Assembly (NCBI GenBank): GCA_934098555.1
Contig: CAKOOQ010000005.1
Coordinates: 1-45,035, forward strand
Length of the DNA stretch: 45,035 bases
Source of the DNA: an uncultured Bacilli bacterium
Lineage (GTDB): Bacteria > Bacillota_I > Bacilli_A > RF39 > UBA660
Direction: 5' to 3'
Part shown: positions 1-7,307 of the stretch, in pieces
Layout of the letters: every line of letters begins with the position of its first letter
How positions within the stretch are numbered: position 1 is the first letter of the stretch
Translations under genes and position numbers: made by a program
Notes under the pieces: model-generated
What the model was told of the DNA's origin: nothing
Database searches by the model: none
The model's input: the letters and a program-made list of their open reading frames with translations, nothing else

Positions 1-1
1 A

Positions 2-73
2 AAACCTTGTTTTGATTGTTTAGAAGAAAACTGTAATGGAAAAATCCATCCTATTAATCCAACAGATATTTAA
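2..73 (+). CDS. C-terminal end of a gene running in from the left edge
   Basis: An open frame runs in from the left edge and stops with TAA at 71-73, leaving 23 residues that include three cysteines (CFDC then C) and end in NPTDI. A good hairpin terminator begins directly after the stop, which is what a real gene end should look like. Too little is left to name a family. It converges on serS. Confidence 0.45.
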   Translation, partial: KPCFDCLEENCNGKIHPINPTDI

Positions 74-106
74 AAAACTTTAATGTTTCTTAGACACTAA
101 AGTTTT
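74..106. terminator. Bidirectional hairpin terminator between convergent genes
   Basis: Arms AAAACTTTA (74-82) and TAAAGTTTT (98-106) are perfectly complementary, with T-rich DNA on the plus side and A-rich DNA before it, so it can end both the left-edge gene and the serS transcript. Confidence 0.7.
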
Positions 107-110
107 CGTT

Positions 111-1394
111 TTATTTTCTTTTAATAACTTCTAAGCCACCCATGTATGGTTGTAATACTTTTGGAATTTTAACAGAACCATCCTCTTGGTAGTTATTTTC
201 TAAAACAGCAATAAGTCCTCTTGGAGTGGCGACAACTGTATTATTAAGCGTATTTAAATAATACGTTCCTTTTTCACCTTTTTTGCGAATGCCAAGACGT
301 CTTGCTTGAGCATCTCCTAAATTAGAGCAGCTGCCAACTTCAAAATATTTTTGTTGTCTTGGACTCCATGCTTCAATATCACAAGATTTTACTTTTAAAT
401 CAGCTAAATCACCCGAACAACATTCGAGTTGACGAACAGGAACATCAAGACTTCTAAAGAATTCAACAGTTAAACGCCACATCTTGTTATACCAGTCCAT
501 CGCTTCTTCTGGTTCACAAATAACAATCATTTCTTGTTTTTCAAATTGGTGAACGCGGTATAAACCACGTTCTTCAAGGCCATGGGAACCGCCTTCTTTT
601 CTAAAGCATGGCGAATAACTTGTCATGCAAATAGGAAGTTCACTGTCTTTAATAATTTGGTCTTTAAATTTACCAATCATACTGTGTTCACTCGTCCCAA
701 TAAGGTAAAGGTCTTCCCCTTCTATTTTATACATCATCGCTTCCATTTCAGGAAAAGACATAACGCCTGTTACCACATCACTATGGATCATAAAAGGTGG
801 GATTGCATAGGTAAAACCAGCTTGAATCATAAAGTCCCTAGCATAAGCGAGCATCGCCTCATGAAGACGAGCAATATCACCGAGTAAATAGTAAAAACCT
901 TGACCACTTGTTCTTCCAGCCGCATCTTTATCCATACCATGAAAAGATTCAATGATATCAGCATGGTAAGGAATATCATAACTAGGCACATTCGGTTCAC
1001 CAAATTTTTGAACTTCGACATTTTCACTGTCATCTTTACCAATAGGAACAGATGGGTCCATAATTTGGGGAATAATAAGCATTCTTTCTCTTATTTCTTT
1101 TTCACACTTAGCTTGACGTTCTTCTAAGGCTTCAATTTCTTCACTTAATTTAGCAATCTCTTCTTTGATTTGTGTGACTTCTTCCGTCTTATTTTCTTTC
1201 ATAAGTTTACCGATGGCCCCACTTAATTTATTTTTAGAGGCTTTTAACGTATCCTTCTTAGTTTGAGTTTCTCGGAATATTTTATCTAAATCATAAACTT
1301 CATCCACTAAACCTAGTTTTTCATTTTGAAATTTCTTTTTAATATTTTCCTTTACAAAATCTTTATTTTCACGAATTAATTTAATATCTATCAT
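111..1394 (-). CDS. serS: Seryl-tRNA synthetase
   Basis: Charges tRNA-Ser with serine (class II aaRS, cytoplasmic). The N-terminus IDIKLIRENKDF is the family signature start, followed by a charged coiled-coil tRNA-binding arm (about residues 30-110) and the class II core: motif 2 around FRKEGGSHGLEERGLYRVHQ and the C-terminal NNTVVATPRGLIAVLENN, the motif 3 variant also seen in other bacterial SerRS. Length (427 aa) is normal. I take ATG at 1394: it has an AAGGTGA ribosome binding site, whereas the in-frame GTG at 1403 has none. The start overlaps the end of the HD gene, so the two are translationally coupled and both lie behind the Ser-type T-box at 1882-2080. Confidence 0.96.
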   Translation of the reverse strand: MIDIKLIRENKDFVKENIKKKFQNEKLGLVDEVYDLDKIFRETQTKKDTLKASKNKLSGAIGKLMKENKTEEVTQIKEEIAKLSEEIEALEERQAKCEKEIRERMLIIPQIMDPSVPIGKDDSENVEVQKFGEPNVPSYDIPYHADIIESFHGMDKDAAGRTSGQGFYYLLGDIARLHEAMLAYARDFMIQAGFTYAIPPFMIHSDVVTGVMSFPEMEAMMYKIEGEDLYLIGTSEHSMIGKFKDQIIKDSELPICMTSYSPCFRKEGGSHGLEERGLYRVHQFEKQEMIVICEPEEAMDWYNKMWRLTVEFFRSLDVPVRQLECCSGDLADLKVKSCDIEAWSPRQQKYFEVGSCSNLGDAQARRLGIRKKGEKGTYYLNTLNNTVVATPRGLIAVLENNYQEDGSVKIPKVLQPYMGGLEVIKRK

Positions 1395-1869
1395 TTTCTT
1401 CACCTTCCAATTTTTCTATTATTTGTGTATAAGCCCTGAGATATTTACGAGCTCTTTTGATATCCACTTCCGTTATTTTTTTTAAACGCGTTAAATCTAA
1501 ATTATGAAGTAAATCTTTAATTTTTATTTCCATCGCGTCTTTATCGTTACTCTTTAAAATTGTCTCAATATATGTATCATAATTTTTAGTTGTCTTCGTA
1601 AGAACTTTTAAAGTTGTAATAAATTTTTCGTCATACCCAAGAAGTCTTAAGTCTTCTTCGGTTGTAGGCGTATCTTCTAAAACATCATGCATAAGTCCTA
1701 AGGACTTTTTACGGTCGGTTTTAAAGTCTCGACTCACATGATTTAAATGATTCATATAATTGGTATCTGCTTTATCTTTTTTACCTTTAAAAAGATGATG
1801 CACTAAAAGAAGTGATCTTTTATAAATAGGTAATTGGCGGTAAAATGCATATTCTTCTTGAGTAAACAT
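1381..1869 (-). CDS. HD-domain phosphohydrolase, RelA/SpoT-hydrolase-like
   Basis: A 162-residue protein resembling the stand-alone HD hydrolase domain of RSH (p)ppGpp enzymes. Visible are an upstream histidine (NHLNHVSRDF), the HD pair with the ED dyad in LMHDVLEDT, then TEEDLRLLGYDEKFI, the LTK..KNYDTYIE segment and IKDLLHNLDLTRL, which corresponds to the (L)ADRxHN motif with Leu in place of Arg. There is no synthetase or TGS domain. It sits directly after the Ser T-box and overlaps serS, so its expression should rise with uncharged tRNA-Ser. Alarmone hydrolysis is inference; another nucleotide may be the substrate. Confidence 0.75.
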   Translation of the reverse strand: MFTQEEYAFYRQLPIYKRSLLLVHHLFKGKKDKADTNYMNHLNHVSRDFKTDRKKSLGLMHDVLEDTPTTEEDLRLLGYDEKFITTLKVLTKTTKNYDTYIETILKSNDKDAMEIKIKDLLHNLDLTRLKKITEVDIKRARKYLRAYTQIIEKLEGEENDRY

Positions 1870-1881
1870 GTTCTTTTCCTT

Positions 1882-2080
1882 TCAAAAAAAGAATGGACCA
1901 TCTTAAAAGGAGTCTATAAGACGGTGCCATCCTTTTTTTCACTTATTTTCGATAACGGGATATCCCGGAAATGTTTCATTTCACTAGAAAGGAGATTCAT
2001 AAAAACTTTTAGAACTGTTTGCATCCACCACAGTCTTTCTTTACTAAAATATTTTTATTACTTATCTTTCATCTGCTTTC
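1882..2080 (-). promoter_or_regulatory. T-box riboswitch, serine type, upstream of HD gene and serS
   Basis: On the minus strand the leader carries the conserved T-box bulge (AAGGATGGCACCGTC, plus-strand 1920-1934) and a competing terminator in which GGATGG pairs with CCATTC ahead of seven T. A Stem I region runs from about 2075. The specifier loop has GAA followed by TCT (1993-1995), a Ser codon, then CCTTTC. The Thr leader at 5396-5604 aligns at the same point with ACT. Uncharged tRNA-Ser should therefore switch on the HD gene and serS. Exact stems were not folded. Confidence 0.85.
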
Positions 2081-2087
2081 AAGAATC

Positions 2088-2093
2088 ATTATA
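2088..2093 (-). promoter_or_regulatory. -10 box for the serine T-box transcript
   Basis: Minus-strand TATAAT, about 8 nt before the start of the T-box leader. The -35 region (CTATAC at 2111-2116, 17-bp spacing) is weak. Confidence 0.5.
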
Positions 2094-2124
2094 CCATAAT
2101 CTTTAAAAGAGTATAGTCTTTTTT

Positions 2125-2613
2125 TTATTTTTTAAGCACATTATCAAGCACTTCAACACTTTCTAAATAAGATGCGATAAACTCATCTTCTTTTAAAGTA
2201 CAATCACTCATGAGCATTAAGCTTTCGTATTCATCTAAAGTATTTAAAAGACCAAAATCTAAAAAATGATAGGAAAGACTTTCTAACTCTTTTAGTTTTT
2301 CTTTTTGATAAGGTGTGATGCTTTTAGGTCCGTACCCCACATAGGTATTGGTAGGCGTAAGTACTTGAGGAGCTTGGTTATGTAAAACAATATAGCCATC
2401 TTTAACTAAGGCTTTAACAATTGTCTCAGGAACATAAGCCAAATTATCAGCTAAAAAAGTTAAATCAAAACGTCCTATGATTTTACGTAAATATTTATTT
2501 TTCTTAGCTTGCTCCAAATAGTAGTGAAGATGATATTCACGTCCTTTCACCTTAGGAATCACACTGGTTTTTTCTTTACCAATAAGTAAGATACAAGAAG
2601 AACCTACATTCAT
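2125..2613 (-). CDS. Uncharacterised protein, last gene of the thrS operon
   Basis: I do not recognise this 162-residue soluble protein. It starts with a short hydrophobic strand (SSCILLIGKEKT), then basic and aromatic segments and an acidic, leucine-rich C-terminus; no signal peptide or membrane segment. Its ATG overlaps the end of the 182-residue gene by 4 nt (ATGA type), so the two are coupled and probably work together. It is the last gene of the T-box transcript that begins near 5605. Confidence 0.7.
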   Translation of the reverse strand: MNVGSSCILLIGKEKTSVIPKVKGREYHLHYYLEQAKKNKYLRKIIGRFDLTFLADNLAYVPETIVKALVKDGYIVLHNQAPQVLTPTNTYVGYGPKSITPYQKEKLKELESLSYHFLDFGLLNTLDEYESLMLMSDCTLKEDEFIASYLESVEVLDNVLKK

Positions 2614-3158
2614 GTTATCACTTCTTTCCGTTTATTTTTATAATTTCTTTCAAAAGCTCTTTTTGTTAATTTTAAGGCTGGAGATTTTTCCTTGTAGTAA
2701 TCCCAGCTAATTTTTTGCTTATTATCGTAGTAAGCTTTCTCTAATAAAAGGCCATCTTCTTTTACTAAAGAGCAGCATAAATTTCCGCCTAAATAATAGT
2801 TTCTTACTTCTCTTTCTTTGTTTGTCAAAGTCACGATTTTTTCTGTACAACACTCAGAATTGACATAGCTAAGTAAAATAGATTCGCTTAAAAGATTATT
2901 TAAATCAATATAACGACTGTCTATTTTTAATAGTCTGTTATTTAAATAAGAAAAACAAATTTGTAAACTATGCGTTTCATCCATAAGATAAAATGTTATC
3001 AAAATGTTATTTTTAGTCGTTTTAACCTCTTGCCATACCAAAGTGGGTTTTAGTTCTTGCTGTCTTAAAGAAAAGTGTGGTGTCACAAAGACATCCTTTA
3101 GGCACTCTTTTAAATTTTCTAAAATGAAATACTGCTCTATAAAAGAAGGTATTTTCAT
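2610..3158 (-). CDS. Uncharacterised protein downstream of thrS
   Basis: A 182-residue protein of unknown family. It contains alternating beta-like segments, a CC pair in SECCTEK, a further CC in GGNLCCSL, and a very basic C-terminus (KRAFERNYKNKRKE) that could contact nucleic acid. The start ATG shares one base with the thrS stop (TAATG), so it is coupled to thrS; it overlaps the next gene by 4 nt. No membrane segment. Function unknown. Confidence 0.7.
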   Translation of the reverse strand: MKIPSFIEQYFILENLKECLKDVFVTPHFSLRQQELKPTLVWQEVKTTKNNILITFYLMDETHSLQICFSYLNNRLLKIDSRYIDLNNLLSESILLSYVNSECCTEKIVTLTNKEREVRNYYLGGNLCCSLVKEDGLLLEKAYYDNKQKISWDYYKEKSPALKLTKRAFERNYKNKRKEVIT

Positions 3159-4909
3159 TATTTTTTATTTTCTATCCTTTCTTTTAAATAAGAAATAAAT
3201 TCTCCATAAGTAAGTGTATGTGTTTCTTCACTGCCGTATTCCCGATAACTAAGCAAATTCTCATCCACTTCTTTTTGACCTAAAATCAAAGTAACAGGGA
3301 TTTTTTTCATCACAGATTCTCGCATTTTATAGCCTAATTTTTCATTTCGGCTATCAAGGTCTACGCGAATATGTTCTTTTAAAAGAAGACTTTCTATTTT
3401 TTTAGCATAATCAAGGTGATACTCCGTATTAACAGGAATGATATTTATCATTAAAGGGGCTAACCATAAAGGTAAGACGCCTTTCGTTTCTTCAAGTAAG
3501 AAAGCAATAAAACGATCTAGAGAGCCTAAAATAGCGCGGTGAATAACAACTGGTCTTTGTTTTTCACCATTTTCATCAACGTAAGTTAAATCAAATCTTT
3601 CCGGAAGTTGGTAATCAAGTTGTACGGTAGATAACGTTACATCATGACCAATGGCACTTTTGACTTGCACATCCAGTTTTGGACCATAAAAGGCAGCTTC
3701 CCCTTCTGCTTCATAATAATCAGCATGAATTTCTTCTAAGACTTCTCTTAGTTCTTGCTCGCTTTTTGCCCATAATTCATCATTGCCAAAATACTTTTCG
3801 GTATCCTTCTTATCTCTTAAAGATAAACGAAAACGATAATCTTTAAAGCCAAAATCTTTGTAAACATCTAAGATTAAATCAATAACCGCTTTAAATTCGG
3901 TTTTTATTTGGTCTTTTGTACAGAAAATGTGAGAATCATTTTGAGTAAAAGCTCTCGTTCTTTCAATACCACAGACAGCTCCACTGGCTTCATATCTAAA
4001 ATCATTGGCAATTTCTGCAATACGTAAAGGAAGGTCCCGATAAGAATGTAAAGAATTTTTAAACATCATCATGTGATGAGGGCAATTCATAGGTCTTAAA
4101 ACGTAAGATTCATTATCAAGTTCCATGGCAGGGAACATATCTTCTTTATAGTGATCCCAGTGACCACTTGTTTTATAAAGTTCGACACTTCCTAAAGAAG
4201 GTGTCATAACATGTTTGTAACCATGCAAAAGTTCTTTATCCGTAATGTAATCAACAAGGGCACGACGAACAATAAAACCGTTAGGTAACCACATAGGAAG
4301 TCCTTTACCGACCAAATCAGAGAACATAAAGATACCTAAATCTTTCCCAAGTTTCCGGTGGTCACGTTGTTTAGCTTCTTCAAGCATAGCTAAGTGTTCG
4401 TTTAAATCTTCTTCATTTTCAAAGCATACACCATAAATTCTTTGCAGCATTTTATTTTTGGCATCACCTTTATAATAAGCTCCTGAAAATTTTAAAAGTT
4501 TGAAGTATTTGCATTCTTTAACAGTCTCGGCATGAGGACCACGACAAAGGTCTGTAAAGTCTCCTTGACTATAACAAGAGATGACATCATCTTCCCCCAT
4601 GTTTTCAATTAAATCAATTTTATAAGGGTCATCTTTAAACATTTCTAAGGCTTCCTCTTTAGAAATCTCATGACGAACAATTTTCTTACCATCTTTAATA
4701 ATTTTTTTCATTTCTTTAGAAATTTTTTCTAAATCTTCATCGGTTAAGGTTACATCTCCTAAATCCATATCATAATAAAAACCTTCTTCAATAACAGGTC
4801 CTACCCAAAATTTAGCATTAGGATATAAACGTTTTACCGCCTGGGCTAAAACATGGGCACAACTATGATTAATTTTACTTAAATACTCATCTTCTTTAAT
4901 ATTTTTCAC
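3158..4909 (-). CDS. thrS: Threonyl-tRNA synthetase lacking the N-terminal TGS domain
   Basis: Charges tRNA-Thr and edits Ser-tRNA-Thr. The editing domain is present (HSCAHVLAQAVKRLYP and the downstream DFTDLCRGPH). The class II catalytic core follows with the zinc ligands in MNCPHHMMMFK and TQNDSHIFC, the RYEASG segment and motif 3 in LDRFIAFLLEETKG, then the anticodon-binding domain. The 583 residues are about 60 short of the usual length because the protein starts at the editing domain: the TGS domain is absent. It is preceded by the 156-residue gene and followed by two coupled unknown genes, all under the Thr T-box. Confidence 0.95.
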   Translation of the reverse strand: MKNIKEDEYLSKINHSCAHVLAQAVKRLYPNAKFWVGPVIEEGFYYDMDLGDVTLTDEDLEKISKEMKKIIKDGKKIVRHEISKEEALEMFKDDPYKIDLIENMGEDDVISCYSQGDFTDLCRGPHAETVKECKYFKLLKFSGAYYKGDAKNKMLQRIYGVCFENEEDLNEHLAMLEEAKQRDHRKLGKDLGIFMFSDLVGKGLPMWLPNGFIVRRALVDYITDKELLHGYKHVMTPSLGSVELYKTSGHWDHYKEDMFPAMELDNESYVLRPMNCPHHMMMFKNSLHSYRDLPLRIAEIANDFRYEASGAVCGIERTRAFTQNDSHIFCTKDQIKTEFKAVIDLILDVYKDFGFKDYRFRLSLRDKKDTEKYFGNDELWAKSEQELREVLEEIHADYYEAEGEAAFYGPKLDVQVKSAIGHDVTLSTVQLDYQLPERFDLTYVDENGEKQRPVVIHRAILGSLDRFIAFLLEETKGVLPLWLAPLMINIIPVNTEYHLDYAKKIESLLLKEHIRVDLDSRNEKLGYKMRESVMKKIPVTLILGQKEVDENLLSYREYGSEETHTLTYGEFISYLKERIENKK

Positions 4910-4915
4910 TTCAAT

Positions 4916-5386
4916 CTACTCTCTTTCTTTTATTAATTTTAATTGACTTTCTTTAGGATTCCTTCTTTTTCTTTCTTCTAGAAGCTTTCTTTTTTTACGT
5001 TCCAAATATCTTTTTTCTCCTAAAGAAAGACTGGGTTCTTTTTCTTCTAATTGACTTAGAATTTCTTGTCTTCGCCGGCTCAATTCTTCTTTCGAAACTT
5101 TAGGCAAAGTAAAGGCTTTGCATGGTGTGTAATAAGGAAGTTTCTCACCATAATCATCTTCTACTAAAACAATTGCCCCCGTTTTAATGAGGTCATTTTT
5201 AACATTTTCCCGACAAGCCCTACGTGGCAATAGACACTTATCTGGCATTTTAGAATGTCTAAGTGATAGTTTACGCATCATAATTTTATGCGACACTAAA
5301 ACGTTTTCCTTTTTACCACACTCCAAACCACAAATTTGCATAAACCGGTAAACGGATACAACATAACTGTAATCTTTTTTTCCCAT
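4916..5386 (-). CDS. Uncharacterised basic protein, first gene after the Thr T-box
   Basis: A 156-residue protein with no family I recognise. The N-terminal half has several cysteines (ICGLECGKK, PDKCLLPRRAC); the C-terminal third is a highly charged Lys/Arg/Glu helix, probably a coiled coil. It begins right after the Thr T-box terminator with an AGGAGAAAAG ribosome binding site and ends 6 nt before thrS. It is not IF3 or a ribosomal protein by sequence. Position implies regulation by tRNA-Thr charging. Confidence 0.7.
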   Translation of the reverse strand: MGKKDYSYVVSVYRFMQICGLECGKKENVLVSHKIMMRKLSLRHSKMPDKCLLPRRACRENVKNDLIKTGAIVLVEDDYGEKLPYYTPCKAFTLPKVSKEELSRRRQEILSQLEEKEPSLSLGEKRYLERKKRKLLEERKRRNPKESQLKLIKERE

Positions 5387-5395
5387 AGTCTTTTC

Positions 5396-5604
5396 TCCTA
5401 AAAAAAGAATGATACCGTATTTTATAGGAGTCTGTTTGACGGTACCATCCTTTTTTTCACTTAATTATCTTTAACGGAATTACCCGTACCTTATTAGGTC
5501 TCATACAAAAGGAGTAATCAAAGAAGCTTTTTATCTAGTTTCCATCTTCCTAGACTCTCTTTAAAAAAGTATTTCTTCGTCTTGTCTTTTGATAATTGAT
5601 TTAT
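5396..5604 (-). promoter_or_regulatory. T-box riboswitch, threonine type, upstream of the thrS operon
   Basis: The minus-strand leader has the T-box bulge AAGGATGGTACCGTC (plus-strand 5438-5452) and a terminator ending in a run of T at 5400-5406. A Stem I region contains AAAGAGAGTC, and CAAAAG/CTTTTG could close its base. The specifier position has ACT (5513-5515), a Thr codon, followed by CCTTTTG exactly as in the Ser leader. It agrees with the downstream thrS. Secondary structure was judged by eye. Confidence 0.87.
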
Positions 5605-5610
5605 GCATTA

Positions 5611-5639
5611 ATATTAGCACGTTTTTTTTAGGCTTGCAA
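5611..5639 (-). promoter_or_regulatory. Promoter of the thrS T-box operon
   Basis: Minus-strand TTGCAA (5634-5639), 17-bp spacer, TAATAT (5611-5616) with an upstream TG, just before the T-box leader. Confidence 0.6.
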
Positions 5640-5656
5640 GCACATTATTTGTCATA

Positions 5657-6208
5657 TTAGGGATTTTCTAAGACCTTTTTTAAAAGGCTAACTTCTTTTT
5701 GGCTTTCTTTTTCATCTAATAAAAAAAGATGAGGATAATATTTCGTATTACCCATTTCTTTAAGAAGGCAAAAGGCACCTGTTTCATCATAAAACCCAAA
5801 ATGGGTGACTCTTTTACCATCCTCATCTTCTGTACTTACAAAAGAAAAAGTTTCTAAAGAAGGCATTAAGATACCTTCTTCTTTTAATAGGTTTGTTAAC
5901 TTTCTTTCATAGCTATCAAAATTCATTTTCCCCGCCCCATACTCTAAATAAGTATGAATAGATTTTCGAATTCCCTTTATTTGCCATAAATACCATAAAA
6001 GAAAAGCAGGAGTCTTTTCTATATTTTTAGAAAATAACTCGCTATGAAAAGCACAAGCACAAGCTAAAGGAGTAAGTGTTGGCCTTATTATACTTAAATA
6101 ATTTTTTAAAGCTATTAACATATCCTTTTCACTTTTATAATTGTACTTTTCTTTTTTTAGTAAAGTTTCATATAAAGAACATATTTCATCTGTTAAAAGT
6201 GGTTTCAT
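5657..6208 (-). CDS. Uncharacterised protein translationally coupled to queA
   Basis: A soluble protein of about 183 residues that I do not recognise. It is helix-rich in the first half (with a TPLACACAFHSELF segment) and has FVSTEDEDGKRVTHFGFYDETGAFCLL and a charged C-terminus in the second. ATG at 6208 follows the queA stop within a few bases (TAAGTGATG), so it is read from the queA message. Its cysteines (CACAF) do not form a recognisable metal site. Function unknown. Confidence 0.7.
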   Translation of the reverse strand: MKPLLTDEICSLYETLLKKEKYNYKSEKDMLIALKNYLSIIRPTLTPLACACAFHSELFSKNIEKTPAFLLWYLWQIKGIRKSIHTYLEYGAGKMNFDSYERKLTNLLKEEGILMPSLETFSFVSTEDEDGKRVTHFGFYDETGAFCLLKEMGNTKYYPHLFLLDEKESQKEVSLLKKVLENP

Positions 6209-6211
6209 CAC

Positions 6212-7240
6212 TTAATCTTTCCAAATAAACATCGCATCTCCAAAGGAAAAGAAGCGATATTTTTCTTTGACAGCTTCTTCATAAGCTTTTAAAATATATT
6301 CTTTTTTTGAAAAGGCGCTCACAAGCATAACTAAGGTGCTTTTCGGTAGATGAAAATTCGTAATTAAACAATCGATAGCTTTAAAAGAAAAACCAGGATA
6401 AATAAAGATTTCCGTATTGCCATGACATTCTTTAAACTCACCGTAAAGTTTCATGACGGTTTCTAGAGTTCTTGTCGATGTGGTGCCAACAGCAATAATA
6501 CGACGATGCTCTTTTTTGGCTTGATTTAAAATAGCCGCGGTTTCTTTACTCATCTCATAATACTCACTATGCATATGATGTTTAGTCACATCTTCTACTT
6601 CTACAGGTCGAAATGTTCCTAAACCAACATGTAACGTCACACTCGTTAAAATAACCCCTTTAGCCTTAATTTGTTCTAATAGTTCTTTGGTAAAATGAAG
6701 ACCCGCTGTTGGAGCAGCCGCACTCCCTAAATTCTTAGCATAGATTGTTTGATAACGATTTTTATCTTCTAGTTTTTCATGAATATAAGGTGGAAGGGGC
6801 ATTTCGCCTAGTTTATCTAAGATTTCTAAAAAGATGCCTTCATAAGAAAACTTGACTTCCACGATGCCCTCTTCTTTTTTCTTTATCACAGTGGCCTCTA
6901 AAAGATGGCCAAAATTAACTTTTGTGCCAACATGTAAACGTTTAAAAGGCCGCGATAAACACTCCCAAGTATCTTCCCCTAAATCTTTTAGTAATAAAAG
7001 TTCAATCGTTGCCTTGGTATCTACTTTTTCACCAATTAGACGAGCCGGTATTACCTTGGTATCGTTAATAACCAACACATCTCCCTTATGTAAATAAGAA
7101 ACGATGTCCTTGAAATGCTTATGTGAAATCTCTCCCGTTTCTCGATTTAAAGTCATTAAACGCGAAGAGGCTCGATCTTTTAAAGGTGTTTGGGCAATCA
7201 ATTCTTCAGGTAAATAATAATCAAATTCTTCTGTACTCAC
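6212..7240 (-). CDS. queA: S-adenosylmethionine:tRNA ribosyltransferase-isomerase
   Basis: Transfers and isomerises the ribosyl part of SAM onto 7-aminomethyl-7-deazaguanine in tRNA, making epoxyqueuosine. Family hallmarks are the start FDYYLPEELIAQTPL, DVLVINDTKVIPARL, PLPPYIHEKLEDKNRYQTIY, GSAAAPTAGLHFT, HVGLGTFRPV and the C-terminal YPGFSFKAIDCLITNFHLPKSTLVML. The length is usual. GTG at 7240 gives the canonical N-terminus and has a GGATGTGA ribosome binding site; an in-frame GTG at 7249 has poor spacing. The unknown gene at 5657-6208 follows in the same transcript. Confidence 0.96.
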   Translation of the reverse strand: MSTEEFDYYLPEELIAQTPLKDRASSRLMTLNRETGEISHKHFKDIVSYLHKGDVLVINDTKVIPARLIGEKVDTKATIELLLLKDLGEDTWECLSRPFKRLHVGTKVNFGHLLEATVIKKKEEGIVEVKFSYEGIFLEILDKLGEMPLPPYIHEKLEDKNRYQTIYAKNLGSAAAPTAGLHFTKELLEQIKAKGVILTSVTLHVGLGTFRPVEVEDVTKHHMHSEYYEMSKETAAILNQAKKEHRRIIAVGTTSTRTLETVMKLYGEFKECHGNTEIFIYPGFSFKAIDCLITNFHLPKSTLVMLVSAFSKKEYILKAYEEAVKEKYRFFSFGDAMFIWKD

Positions 7241-7280
7241 AAATATCACATCCGGGAGTTATTTTATCACAAATTGTAAA

Positions 7281-7307
7281 CGAAAAGAAGAGCTTTTTTC
7301 GCTCTTC
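7281..7307 (-). terminator. Terminator of tig
   Basis: Perfect 7-bp stem GAAGAGC/GCTCTTC with a 7-nt loop, followed on the minus strand by TTTTCG, starting right after the tig stop codon. Confidence 0.8.

Noticed and set aside
827..1127. Open frames of about 70-75 codons inside serS on both strands
   Set aside because: They overlap a well-conserved synthetase and have no ribosome binding sites or recognisable products.
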